In this document: in pieces, positions 21,755 through 33,526 of the stretch
How the letters are laid out: each line of letters opens with the position of its first letter
How positions within the stretch are numbered: position 1 is the stretch's first letter
Assembly: GCA_033807775.1 (NCBI GenBank)
Contig: CM066325.1
Span: 18,657,301 to 18,721,300, forward strand
DNA from: Saussurea involucrata
Taxonomy: Eukaryota > Streptophyta > Magnoliopsida > Asterales > Asteraceae
Length of the DNA: 64,000 bases
Reading direction: 5' to 3'
The notes under the pieces: generated by a model
Told to the model about the DNA's origin: nothing
The model's input: the letters and a program-made list of their open reading frames with translations, nothing else
Database searches by the model: none
Position numbers and translations under genes: made by a program

Positions 21755-22487
21755 TATATATATATATGAAAAGGATATGTGTGATGGTGTGGTATATCGT
21801 ATATTGAGATACGATTGAGTATATGCTTTTAAATATAATATAATGAGACGTTATATTTATGTAAGTATTATACTGCACGAGAGCACGCCGAACTATGCCG
21901 GCTGAAGTGTGTGTCGTAGTTGTTGTACGGCGTTGTTGGTCGTAGATGTTGTACGGCGTTGTTGGTCGTAGATGTTGTACGGCGTTGTGTGTCGTAGTTG
22001 TTGTACGGCGTTGATTTATTAGTTGGCTTGCTACCAACTAATATGGCCATGGGAACGAGGATGAGGATGAGTGGAGCACGATGCACGAGTCTTGTTTGGT
22101 ATTTATATACGTGTGGTATATGTGGTATTTATATACAAGAGGTATATGTGTGTATGGGCGAAAGGTTTCATATAAACTATTTTGATACAAAGGATTTACA
22201 TAAAAGGTTTATAATGATTTTGGAAAGGACCGGGATTAACTCACTAGACCCGTTTGGTCTAACCCTCATTTTGTTTTCAAAAATATGTTTTCCAGGTTAA
22301 GGATCGACAAAGGAAAGGATTAAGTGTAAGGAGCATTTGATGGGCGCTGCTTAGGAAGCTTAATGTATTTTGTAGTTTCGAGACCGAAGGGACCGTTTGT
22401 GGTTTATTTTGTATCTTTTATTATGAATGTAATGAAGTTATGCAATGTATGTTATTTGAAGCATGTTTGGGAAACCGGGTTGTTACA
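20714..22487 (+). mobile_element. Solo LTR of a gypsy-like element, 1774 bp
   Basis: It begins tgtaataccccgg, ends ccgggttgttaca, and has a 5-bp target duplication aaaac at 20709-20713 and 22488-22492. There is no internal domain, so it is a recombination remnant. It contains a degenerate array of gtccgg(gt/a) phrases (about 21130-21400) and a roughly 24-bp tandem repeat around gttgtacggcgttg (about 21905-22015). The gypsy LTRs at 28445-30067 and 35222-36720 have comparable ends and the same TCCGG-rich array. Confidence 0.88.
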
Positions 22488-22492
22488 AAAAC

Positions 22493-22931
22493 CCCATTTA
22501 TAAACAATTCTACCTTCTCCTATTGCCATTCACGATATCTATAAACACATTCAAATAATAATAATTTAAAACGATTCAATGAATTAGTTAATATATGATT
22601 ATTATGTTAATGCGATAGGAGTGTAAAACAAAATTGAAAAAAAATATGAGATGTACCATAAATTAAATAATTAACTATAATGGTGTAATTTGTTAAAATT
22701 AAAACGTATCTAATATGAATATATAAACAGACATGTGTACTCAGAGTTAACATTCACTGCCATGGATGCAAGAACAAGGTCAAGAAAATACTAAGAAAAA
22801 TTGAAGGTCTCCTATTTTCTTTATGTGTGTAAATATATAATACGAATATATATATATATATATATCATTTACAAACTAGCTGTGTTATCAATGTTCATTT
22901 AGAAGCATATGTATGTGTGTATATATATCAT
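22493..22931. other. MULE-1 interior: MATH-gene intron-like sequence
   Basis: tcctattgccattcacgata, aataataataatttaaaacg and tgcgataggagtgtaaa match the sequence beside the MATH exon at 43030-43210 and 49370-49490. No gene. It ends with a direct copy of 20465-20523. Confidence 0.6.
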
Positions 22932-25461
22932 TTACAAATCAGTGTTTAGATCAACAGTATCATATGGGTTTGTTCCATATGGTTCAAGCTGTGACGGGCC
23001 CGGGGTGTGACTGACAGAATGTCTCCTTGGCACGGTTGAAGGGGCGGGATTTGGACACTCTCCACGAGTGTGTCCTACGCATTGGCACCGAGTACATCTT
23101 CGTTGTATCGAACTTTCACCACGTGATGGACGTCGATCGTTCTTTCTCGGTCTCCCGGCCCTGTTCTTATCCATTAAAGGTGGATAGCATGGTGGAAGCG
23201 GGTCGGGTGGATACACCCATGCTGCAGGGGGTCCAGCTGGGTTTATTACCTCCACGTATGTTTTCCGGTAATATTCGGACGTGAAGAAAGGTACAGCCAA
23301 GTCGCTGCAATCTGTACGACCCATATATGTTGCTGCAGCGATGGCATGGCCGCACGGTAACCCATATTTATCCCATTCGCGACACGAACAAAGGTGGTCT
23401 TCCATATTCACAATCGCGTGAATATAGTCATCATGCACCTCGTACTTCCCATACCCGATTGCTCTTACCGGCCATGTCGCCGCACGACGCGCCCTGTACT
23501 GAACGATATTCTCCGCCGTTGGTGCGAGTGCATTTTGTATCTTAGCTCCTTTTAGGCGTCGAATTTGGTACCACTCTTGTTGAAAGGCCCGAAAGTAGTC
23601 CATAAGATTAACAATCGGACATCTACGCGCAAAACGGGAGAGTGCATTCACAGACTCTGCACTATTCGAGGTCAGAATGTCATACCGTTGTCCAGGAAAA
23701 TGGGCCGCGGACCACCTCTCCGGTCCAGCATCGTCAAAGACTTTGGCTGCTTCCTTGACACTGTATCGTAGCATATTCATGTACTTGTTAAACTCCCGAT
23801 CTGTATATGCTCTGCATGCTGCCCAATAGACATCCTTGTAGGTGGTAATACGTTTGTCCTTGGATTTGGCGTTCATCTCCAAATGTCGACAGCATATGGC
23901 GTGAGGGGCGTTTGGGTACATGGAAGAGATTGTGGCGCTTATGGAATGAGCCCTGTCAGACATAAACACCAACCCTTGCGGGTCTCCGATAGCTTGTCTC
24001 AACATGGACAGAAACCAAGTCCACTCGTCCCCGGTTTCGGACTTGCCTACGCCGAAAGCTACTGGAACGATGGAGTTATCCCCGTCCATGGCAACCGCCA
24101 GGAACATCATACCCAAGTAACGGCCCTTTAAATGGGCTGCGTCTATTATTAGGACACGACGTAGATTTTCCAGAAATGTGCGGATCTGCAAAAACATAGG
24201 TTAAAATGTTATAGTTTATAATGTGTAAATGTTATAGTTTATAATGTGTAAACATATGACGTGTTAAAATACGTACCGCGGGTCCAAGGGTCACGAAGCA
24301 CATCTCAAACCGTCCACGTGAATCGGTCCGTAGCTGCGTGACAGTACCAGGGTTCTGCATCTGCAAATTATATAAATATGTCGGGAGTCGTTCATACGAC
24401 TCCTCGAACGTGCCTCTCACCATAAACAGTGCATGGCAGCGCGCACGCCACGCTTGGTGGTAATCAATCGTGACGCCGAACTGCCGGTGAACGTCGTGGA
24501 CGATGTCCTTTGGACGCAATGACCTGCTAACATCAAGAAATTTGTTTTTCAGGATCGCACCCAAAGTCTTTTTGCCGGCTTGTTTGTGGTGGGGATTAAG
24601 TTGCGTCCTCGTACAAGTGTGTACGTCGTGCAACTTTCTAATCATTATCGCCCCTCCTTTGGGACCCGTGTGAATCGCGTACAACCTCCACTCACACTTT
24701 TCTCTAGCACATTCAACTACGTATTTGATTTTGTCAGATGCCCGCACGCGACTTTGGAAACCCTCTTCCAAGAACTTGAGTCCGATCTGACTTGCTAAGA
24801 GATCCTTCGAATCGAATATCTGACCTGCTGTTAAACTTTCGCTACGAATATAAGGTGTAGGTTCGTAGCTTTGTGTCTGGGTATGGGAGTCTGGAAGAAT
24901 AGGGGGCATATCAAAAAAGTCATTTATCTGACTACATGATTTTCTACTAGGGGTATATTCTTCGTGATCATCATTATCGGTGTCTGATCTGTCTATTTCA
25001 GAATTACCCGTTCTGAAAACGTGGGTTTCGTCATCAGCAACTCCAGCAGTACGCCATTCGTGTGGTTGTGGTGATGGTGGTGGTGGTGGTTGTTGTTGTT
25101 GAGAATCAGGCTGCTCTATTTGGAGGTCTTCGTCGTCGTCACCGTCGGATACGCCGAGATACACAAAGAGTAATGGGGGTCTTTCTGAATCGACTGCAAG
25201 GTGCAGAAAAGTAGAGATATCCCCATCGTTGGATAAATCCACAAATGACCCATCGCCATTTTTAAACACTAACTTGCAAATATCAGAAGAGTTGATTCCA
25301 CATTTTTGCATGGCGTATGCAACAAACTTCTGATAAGTATAGTTTACTGACACTTTTACACCATGCTTAGATTTATAAGCAAAATTCCACTCATTGTTAT
25401 CTTGCACCCATTCACCATCAAAACAAAAATATAGCTTAGCTTTTGCAACAGATGAACTCAT
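22932..25461 (-). CDS. Intact Mutator-like (MuDR-type) transposase, two exons
   Basis: Exons on the minus strand are 25461-24277 and 24185-22932, joined in phase 0 (CCCGCG|GTACGT; TTTTGCAG|ATCCGC). The product is about 812 aa with no internal stop. It has an N-terminal region typical of plant MULE proteins (LYFCFDGEW), then a DNA-binding-like domain with CAREKCEWRLYA and HDVHTC (about residues 215-330). The MULE transposase core includes VLIIDAAHLKGRYLG, VFMSDRAHSI, CCRHLEMN and NSAESVNAL. A SWIM zinc finger follows (CSCREWDKYGLPCGHAI), then a C-terminal CCHC knuckle (CTRCQCVGHTRGEC). All expected domains are present in order, so it could be active. It should bind the MULE ends and cut and paste the element in the nucleus. 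It is transcribed inward from the right repeat. Confidence 0.92.
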
Positions 25462-25551
25462 TTTTTCAGTAGTATCTCAAACACAAAATATTGCAGAAAG
25501 AAATATTGCAACAATGAAATCGTTGTGTGAGAATTATGGCTTGAATTTTAC

Positions 25552-25562
25552 GTCTATTTATG
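25552..25562 (-). promoter_or_regulatory. Candidate TATA box of the MULE-1 transposase
   Basis: On the minus strand cataaatagac lies about 90 bases upstream of the transposase ATG, between the start codon and the right inverted repeat. Positional evidence only. Confidence 0.35.
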
Positions 25563-25648
25563 AATGAAACAACCAACATATCAGAAAACCAATCTCTCAT
25601 TTCATCCACAAACTGATATTCCAAAAACATTGATTTAACATTGATTGA

Positions 25649-26015
25649 AACATGCAATTGAATTTCAACCACAAATCGGTCTTTAAATTGCAATAATTGT
25701 GGAAAAAAACAGTAAAAGCATCAAGATTCGTCTAAGTATAGGGGCTGAAAGTGTAAATTTTCAGGGACCAAAAGTTGAAAATTTCAGGGACCAAAACTGT
25801 AAATTTTGGCCCATCGCGGGCTGCGATCGCGGGCAGGGACCAAAAGTGCACTGTGGCCAAAGTTTAGGGGCTTCGCGGGGCATTTGTGCCCAAAATACGT
25901 GCCACGTCAGCGTATCCCGCGATCGCGGGTATTTTGGGTATTTTTGCAAAATTGAAATTTTTTTGGGTATTTTGGTAACAGTTGGTTTGACTTTGGGTAT
26001 TTTAATTAATTTCCC
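25649..26015 (-). repeat. Right terminal inverted repeat of MULE-1
   Basis: Reverse complement of 14982-15363 with small differences, containing the gcgatcgc palindromes near 25820 and 25920. Confidence 0.9.
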
Positions 26016-26024
26016 TAAAATCTA

Positions 26025-26411
26025 ATATAAATAAATAAAAGAGAGGAAAAGCTACAAAAAATGTTAATTAATAATTTATATTAATTAATACAAAAAAGCA
26101 AAAAAAAAGTAGAAATTAAAAGAAAACAAAGAGAAACCATAAAAAATCTCAACTTATATATTAAATAATATGGTGGAAAGTTGTAAAATAAATTTAATAT
26201 TATTAAATGTATAAAAGAAAACATGTATTTATTAATAAATCATATTAATTAAAATATAAAATAAATAAAAAAGAGAATAGAATTAATTAAGAATTTATAT
26301 TAATTGAAAATGAATATAAATATATTTAAATAACAAAAAGACATAAACAACAAAAAGACAAAATACAAAAACAAAATAATGATGAAATAGCCTTAGAGGT
26401 GCTCTTAGCAA
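26025..26411. other. A+T-rich DNA, no gene seen
   Basis: Attaatt-type runs only. Confidence 0.5.
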
Positions 26412-26419
26412 GCCTTAGA

Positions 26420-27009
26420 CCACCCGTACCGCCCTCGGGTAGCATGCGGGTTCGGGGAGCGGGTTCACCAACCCGATTTTTAAACAATACCGTTTACCAA
26501 CGGTTATTTTACAATTTTTTTTTAATTTGTTTCCCAAATTATACACACTATATATATTAACATATACCATCTTATTTTTTCACACCAAAAAACTCTATAT
26601 TTTCTTCCATTTATTTATTCAATTTTAGACAATATGGATTCGCCACAACCCGCTTCATCGACCGCATCATCCATAGACACCGACCGAACATATTTGACGT
26701 ATCCAAGTTCCCAACAACGACGACGACTAAATTTTTAATATTTTGTAATTTTTAATTTTTTAATGAATGATATGCATTTTTATTTTTATTATTTATCTTA
26801 TTTTTATTTATTAAAAAATATATAAATATTTTTATTTTGTTAAATAATTAAATGTATAAATAAAAGAATTATAAAAGATGAGGTGGCAATTGGGTTCAGT
26901 GGGTTAGCGGTACTCCACTTTTGGGTAAGGAGGGTAGGAAAGAGAAAAGCTGATGTGGCGCTGAGGTGGCAAGTGGGTTCATTAGGTTCATTGGGTAGTG
27001 GTACTCATG
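26420..27009. mobile_element. hAT-like element of the GTACC-ended family, 590 bp
   Basis: The ends ccacccgtaccgcc and gtagtggtactcatg are inverted. An identical 8-bp duplication gccttaga lies at 26412-26419 and 27010-27017. It contains a 34-codon frame at 26634-26738 (MDSPQPASSTASS...), possibly the remnant of a lost transposase start. The interior at 26700-26880 is the reverse complement of 47620-47760 in the copy at 47499-48250. Confidence 0.78.
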
Positions 27010-27023
27010 GCCTTAGAGGCTTA

Positions 27024-27592
27024 GATCATCCACATCCCTGCAATTCATTTACACTTTCAATTGTGTCACATCATCTTTTTGCAATTACCTTCTACACACA
27101 TGCAATCCACCTATACTTTCAAAAGTGGTCTCCACTATAACATTTATTAATTACTTTATAAATTATTATATACATTCTATAATATAAATTAATATAACAT
27201 AATATATAAAATTCTTTATTTTAATTTAATCTTAATTAAAATATAAACATTAATTTCAAATAAAATTCCTTATTTTAATTTAATGTTAATTAAAATATAA
27301 ACTTTAGATTATATGTAATTTTATCAGTTAATTAGAATATTTTTTAAATAAAAATAATTAATTTAATTAAAAATAAATTTGTATCTACTATTTATAAAGT
27401 TTATTTTTTTTAAATAACTATTTAATATACAATTTATTAAATTTTATAATTTAGTTTATTTAAAAAATAAAAAAATAAGAAAGTGGATGCCGACATGGCA
27501 TTGCAAATGGGATTGCAATTGTTGCAATTCAATTCTTACGTGGCATGCACTTTTGGTTTGCAATTGGGTTTGCAAGACCTATGTGGATGCTC
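27024..27592. mobile_element. Tourist-like MITE (gatcatccacat ends), 569 bp
   Basis: The ends gatcatccacatccc and ctatgtggatgctc are inverted, with TTA on both sides (27021-27023 and 27593-27595). Non-coding. Confidence 0.65.
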
Positions 27593-27595
27593 TTA

Positions 27596-27958
27596 GAGCA
27601 TCTCCAACAGCTTCTCCATAATTTCTTCAAAATGGGAAATCAAAAGCCAAAATCCCTCAAAAAATATACATTCATCTCCAACAGCTTCCCCATTTTGGAG
27701 AATCAAACATTAATTAAAATATTAAAATATTTCATTTATCTATTAAAATATTATTTATCTCTCTACATGTTTATTTTCAAAGTTTTCTATTGGTCCTCTC
27801 ACTTGGTAATCATTTTTGGAGTGATCTCCATATTTGGAGAAAAAAACCTTCTATCTCCAACTTTCTCCATTTTGGGGATAGTTTTGGAGAAGCTGCTGGA
27901 GCTCAATTTTAGCCTAAAATACTCATTTTCTCCATTTTGGGGAAGCTGTTGGAGATGC
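27596..27958. mobile_element. Tourist-like MITE (gagcatctccaacag ends), 363 bp
   Basis: The ends gagcatctccaacagcttct and ggggaagctgttggagatgc are inverted, with TTA on both sides (27593-27595 and 27959-27961). It directly abuts the previous MITE and shares one TTA with it. Confidence 0.75.
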
Positions 27959-27961
27959 TTA

Positions 27962-28182
27962 GGGGTTGCCATTAGCCTCACCCATTTTCAATTCACTTGT
28001 CTGACAGATTGACAATATCCAGCGGCACGAAGCCCAAAAAGCGATGGCTTTGGGCCTCCACCAACATATCTTGAAGCAATTTTCTGGCTGGTTGGATGGC
28101 GGTTTTGTTATGTGGGTTCCACAAGCCGCCAACTGCAATAAACGACTGAGCCTTGAAATTGGGTATCGATTCTTCCTAAGAC
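27962..28182. other. Short intergenic segment
   Basis: No gene or repeat end recognised. Confidence 0.4.
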
Positions 28183-28444
28183 CATGAGTACCGCCTACCT
28201 ACGAACCCACTGAATCCGAATGCCACCTCAACGCCACATCAGGTTTTCTCTTTCCTACCCTCCTTACCCTAAAGTGGAGTACCGCCTACCCACCGAACCC
28301 ACCCTTACCCGCTGAACCCAACCCTATGTATATATGTGGATAGAGAGAGAGAGATATCCTCGGGTAAGGCCGAGTTCGTGAACCCGCACGCTGCTACCCG
28401 ATGTGAAACCCGCGCCCCTCGTACCGCCTACCTCCTTACCCTCT
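28183..28444. repeat. GTACC-family hAT-like element, cut by the gypsy LTR
   Basis: Begins catgagtaccgcctaccta and carries ccacctcaacgccacatcagg, tcctaccctccttaccctaaa and cgtaccgcctacc, as in the other family members. The gypsy LTR begins directly at its right edge. Confidence 0.6.
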
Positions 28445-30067
28445 TATAACAACCCAACAATTTTAAGAATGAAAATCAAGCATGCATTTCATTAAACTAG
28501 AACATCCCAAAATCGCGGACCAAAAATTTCCTTACAATAAACATTAATAGGTTTGCGGAACACCCTACACAACTGAGAATTTACTAAACTGAACTATGGT
28601 GTCACTACACTATCAAAGTCTCCCTTGCTGGCGCCCAGCTTACTTGCCAGAGCCTTTCGCTACCTGTTTCCCTGAAAATGTTTTAGTTTGAAAACGCGAG
28701 GGTTAGACCATGAGGTCTAGTGAGTCCCTCCAGACAATTATCAAGCATTTAAAAACAGTTTATCAATTTCAGCATAAATCATTCATAACTCAACTCATAT
28801 AAATCATACACGGACTAAAGTCCGCCCCCTCGTAAATTGGCACCCTGAAGCCACCCTAAGGTGACAACGAGTCAGTCTCATGCTGCCTTACGTGGGCCAC
28901 ACCCCTTGGCATAAAGGGACTACTTTCCCGCATGAGCACTGGCGGGACTACTTTCCCGTCTTGCCCAGTTTACGTCTCCACAATGTATGCATACATCTCA
29001 TAATAAGTCTTTAAACAACAATCATACATTTAAAGCATAAGTATAACATGGCATTTCTCATCATGAAATCGCTTTAGAAAACATATTAAAGGCCGCATAT
29101 TTCAGTTTAGAAAACTCACCTGATGCTCTTACGTCTCTTTTCTAAGTGGTTCTCGACTCTCGATCGGTGCTCCTGTTTTTAAAGAACAGAAAATACCCTG
29201 ATTACTAAACACCCGGACACCTTATTTTCCGGACACCAGATTTTCCGGACAACTACACATTCCGGATACGCTACTCTCCGGGTAACAATGATTTCTAGAC
29301 GACTCTACAATCCGGGTAACTCAATTGTCCGGGTAACTCTAGTTACCGGACACCTAAGCCTACCGGATACACAACTTTTCTGGACGGCTTACCGGGTAAA
29401 CACAACTGTCCGGATACCGCCTCTTTTCCGGACACAACTCTTTTTCGGACAACTATCCGGGAACTAATACGTCCGGACACTACCGAAATGTTTACCAGAC
29501 ACTCACCCGGTAACATTCATCCTATGCTGTTTTCCGGATACAGCGCTGGTCGATAATTGGGGTTGAAAATCCTATTACATGCCTCTTATTCCTCAAGATA
29601 AACCAATAAATTATCACTAAATGGTCTGTACTCAAATTCCCATCAGTTTTAACAACAAAACACAATAAAAGATGTTTAAATCTCTCTATTAGCCTCCAAG
29701 GACTTAGAATGAGCTAAAAGCCCACAAAACTCAGAAATCAAAGGATTAATCTTAAAGAAGTTATGGATTAGAGGTTACCTTAGAGATTACTTGCTGCATA
29801 CGAATTCCAATCCTTCTCTTCTTTCTGAAATTGAGACTTGAAGGCTCTTCTCCTCTAATGCACAAAACCCTCCAAACGCTCTCTTCTCTTTTCTCTCTAA
29901 AGACCCAACCGCCAACAACATTAAAATCAGGAAGAATGGAATGTTTTCTAGGGTATTGTGCCCTCTTATACCCTACCTCATATTTACCACAAGGCCCTCA
30001 ACTTCCACTTTTATTAAGACTTCACAAAAATACTTAAAACTTCTCAAAAATGGTTCGGGTCGTTACA
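28445..30067 (-). repeat. 3' LTR of the gypsy element, complete, 1623 bp
   Basis: On the minus strand it starts tgtaacgacccgaacc and ends ttgttgggttgttata. It holds a degenerate TCCGG-rich array (about 29205-29545). Confidence 0.9.
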
Positions 30068-30081
30068 ACACTCCCCCCCTC
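30068..30081 (-). other. Polypurine tract of the gypsy element
   Basis: On the minus strand gagggggggagtgt directly precedes the 3' LTR. Confidence 0.75.
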
Positions 30082-33000
30082 AAAAGAATTCTGTCCCCGG
30101 AATTCCATTTTCAAACAGGTAAGGGTATCTGGACTTCATCTCAGACTCCACTTCCCACGTTGCTTCTCGTCCTTTGTGATACTTCCACTGAACTTTCACC
30201 AAACGAACTTCCTTATTCCTCGTCTTTCGTACTTTACTGTCTACGATCTCGCTTGGCTCTTCCTCGAACATCAGTTTCTCGTCAATACTTACATCTTCTA
30301 ACGGAATGGCCACATCAGTTTCGGCCAAACACTTCTTCAGGTTTGACACATGAAACGTCGGGTGAATCCTACTTAACTCTTTCGGCAATTCCAGCTTGTA
30401 GGCCACCGCGCCAACCCTTTCAATGATAACGAAAGGCCCAACATATCTTGGCCTCAACTTTCCTTTTTTTCCAAAACGAACCACGCCTTTCCAAGGTGAC
30501 ACTTTGAGCATTACTTTGTCACCCACTTGGAATTCAATCGGCTTCCTTCGTCTATCCGCATACTTCTTCTGTCGATCTTGCGCGATTCTCATCCTTTCAC
30601 GGATTACTTCAATCTTATCCGCCGTTAGTTGTACAATTTCCGGTCTCTCCAACTGCCTTTCTCCTACCTCATTCCAACACAACGGCGTACGGCACTTTCG
30701 TCCATACAGGGCTTCAAATGGCGCCGGTTGGATGCTCGCGTGATAACTGTTATTATATGAGAATTCTATCAACGGTAAATGCATTTCCCACGATCCCTTG
30801 AAATCGATCACACACGCTCGAAGCATATCTTCAAGCGTCTGAATAGTCCTCTCACTCTGACCATCCGTTTGTGGATGATATGCCGTACTCAGCTTCAATT
30901 GAGATCCCAATTCATGTTGGAGACCTCTCCAAAACTTTGACGTAAATCGACTATCACGGTCCGATACAATGGATTTCGGCACTCCGTGCCTAGACACAAT
31001 CTCGTTGATGTACAAACGCGCCAACTTTTCCAACGAATCCGACTCCCTCATAGGCAAGAAATGCGCGGACTTAGTGAGAACATCCACTATCACCCAAATC
31101 GTATCGTTGCCCTTAGGGGTCCTTGGTAATTTCGTAACAAAATCCATGGTGATATTATCCCATTTCCACACCGGTATCACCGTGGACTGCAGTTCTCCAT
31201 ATGGACGTTGATGTTCCGCTTTAACTTTCAAACAAGTCACACATCGCTCCACCAGATGAGCGATATCCTTCTTCATCCCTGGCCACTAGTAGAATTGCCT
31301 CAAGTCTCTGTACATCTTGTTCGTCCCCGGGTGCATGGACAACCGCGACTTATGCGCTTCTTCAAGAATACTTGCCCTTTGGTTCCCCAACTTGGGCACC
31401 CACACCCGGCCTTTCATACACTTCAACCCACCACTGTTGACTTCGAACAGTGATGTTACCCCGACGACTCTTTCGCTCTTCACGTTCACTTCTAGCAACG
31501 CTTCCTCCTGAAACTTTTTAATTTCTTCAAGAAGGTTTGAGGTTGCCTCAATTCTGAAAGCCACAACTTTGGTCTGTTCCCCTCGGTCCCTTCGGCTCAA
31601 CGCGTCGGCCACTACATTTGCTTTACCCGGGTGATAAAGAACCTCGCAATCATAATCATTCAACAGTTCCATCCATCTCCTCTGCCTCATGTTAAGCTCT
31701 TTTTAATCAAACAGATGCTTCAGGCTTTTATGATCGGTGTAAATCTTACACTTTACCCCATATAGGTAATGTCGCCAGATCTTTAACACGAACACAACCG
31801 CCGCTAACTCCATGTCATGAGTGGGATAGTTCTTTTCGTGATCCTTCAACTGTCGAGAAGCGTAAGCAATTACCTTCCCATTCTGCATCAGCACGCACCC
31901 CAGCCCAAGCTTAGAAGCATCGCTATATATCACAAACCCTTCCGATCCATCAGGTAACGACAAAATCGGAGCGCTGCATAAACTTTCTTTCAGCTTCTCA
32001 AACGCAGACCTTTGCGCCTCCGTCCACACGAATTTGACGTTCTTCCTTGTCAACGAGGTCAGTGGCGAAGCTATTCGAGAGAAGTCTTGAATAAACTTCC
32101 GGTAGTATCCGGCTAAGCCGAGAAAACTTCTCACCTCCGAGGGGTTTCTTGGCGTCTCCCAATCTTTAATGGCTTCAATTTTAGCAGGATCTACCTTGAT
32201 ACCGTCCACCGACACCACATGACCCAAAAATTGGACTTCTCTTAACCAAAATTCGCATTTCGAAAACTTCGCATACAACTTCTCGCGCTTAAGCAATTCT
32301 AGCGTTGCTCGAAGATGCCTCTCGTGATCCTCCCGTGTACGGGAATAGATTAAGATATCGTCAATGAAGACAATCACGCATTTATCCAACAGTGAACTGC
32401 ACACTCGGTTCATCAGATCCATGAACACCGCGGGCGCGTTAGTCAACCCAAAGGGCATGACTAAGAATTCATAATGTCCATATCTCGTACGGAAAGTCGT
32501 CTTCGGTACATCTTCTTCTCTCACCTTCAATTGGTGATAACCCGATCTCAAGTCTATCTTTGAGAAGTAACTCGCACCTTGTAGCTGGTCAAAGAGGTCA
32601 TCGATCCTCGGAAGCGGGTACTTGTTCTTCACAGTTACTTTATTGAGCTCGTGGTAATCTATGCACATTCGCATTGATCCGTCCTTCTTCTTAACGAAAA
32701 GTACAGGTGCTCCCCAAGGCGATGAGCTCGGACGAATGAAACCTTTGTCGAGCAATCCCTGCAACTGAGTCATCGTCTCTTTCATCTCCGCTGGTGCTAA
32801 CCGATAGGGCGCACGGGCAATCGGTGCCGCCCCAGGTAACAGTTCAATTTTAAACTCCACTTGACGATCTGGAGGCAGACTCGTCAAATCATCAGGAAAC
32901 ACTTCCGGATACTCACTCACTACTGGCACATCCTCCACACTCTTCTTTTCCTTCTTAGCATCTATCACATACGCTAGATACCCCGCACAACCCTTTCCCA

Positions 33001-33526
33001 AACATCGTCTAGCTTTGATCAACGAAATCAGGCACGACTTCCTATTTCGTTGATCCCCATATATTACCACTTCTTCCTTGTTGGTTAAAGGAATACGGAT
33101 CAACTTCTTATTGCACACAATACTAGCATCATTATCCGCTAACCAGTCCATCCCTAGGACTACATCAAACTCCCCCATCCCCATAGGATATAATTTTAAT
33201 GGGAAAAAGTGACCATCCACCTCTAATTTGCAACCCTCAAAGACCTCCTTTACCCAGACTCGACAATCACCAGCTATTTCTACCTCAAACCCAAAGTTCA
33301 ACCTCTTGGGTTTCACGTGCAATTTTTGAGCAAAAATGGGCGACACAAACGAACGATTGGCTCCCGAATCAAACAACACTTTAGCAAACATCGAGTCTAT
33401 AGGGAAGGTACCTGTCACCACATCAGGCGTGTTCTCCGCCTCTTCAGCCGACATGTGAAAAGCCCTTGCTCTGGCGCGTGCCGGCTCCACCTTCTTCTCA
33501 TTACCCCTTCCTCCGCTACTGCCCAT
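30080..33526 (-). pseudogene. Gypsy pol polyprotein with two nonsense codons
   Basis: Frames 33526-31703, 31690-31286 and 31276-30080 lie in one reading frame, separated by a TAA (31703-31705, where relatives have Gln in HLFD(Q)KELNMRQ) and a TAG (31286-31288, after RQFY where relatives have Trp). Domains in order: aspartic protease (VLFDSGANRSFV); reverse transcriptase (FIDDILIYSRT catalytic loop, LPRIDDLFDQL); RNase H (VIYSDASKLGLGCVL); integrase with zinc-binding HLVERCVTC, then MDFVTKLPR, VSDRDSRFT and HPQTDGQSERTIQTLE for the DDE triad; and a C-terminal chromodomain (LVKVQWKYHKGREATWE). All catalytic residues are still visible. The start overlaps the end of gag in another frame, so a net frameshift separates gag from pol. 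Full-length pol should not be made. Confidence 0.9.

Larger units (their letters stand above)
14982..26015. mobile_element. MULE-1: autonomous-looking Mutator-like element with nested insertions
   Basis: The ends gggaaattaattaaaatacc are exact inverted copies, and the inverted similarity continues for about 370-380 bp. A perfect 9-bp target duplication taaaatcta flanks it (14973-14981 and 26016-26024). It encodes an intact MULE transposase reading leftward from the right repeat and a coiled-coil protein reading rightward from the left repeat. Two insertions sit inside: a copia-type LTR element (15637-19941) and a solo LTR (20714-22487). Without these the element is about 5 kb. The convergent layout from two terminal repeats resembles maize MuDR. 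Confidence 0.93.

Noticed and set aside
23027..24131. Plus-strand frames over the MULE-1 transposase
   Set aside because: Opposite-strand shadows of a well-supported transposase exon.
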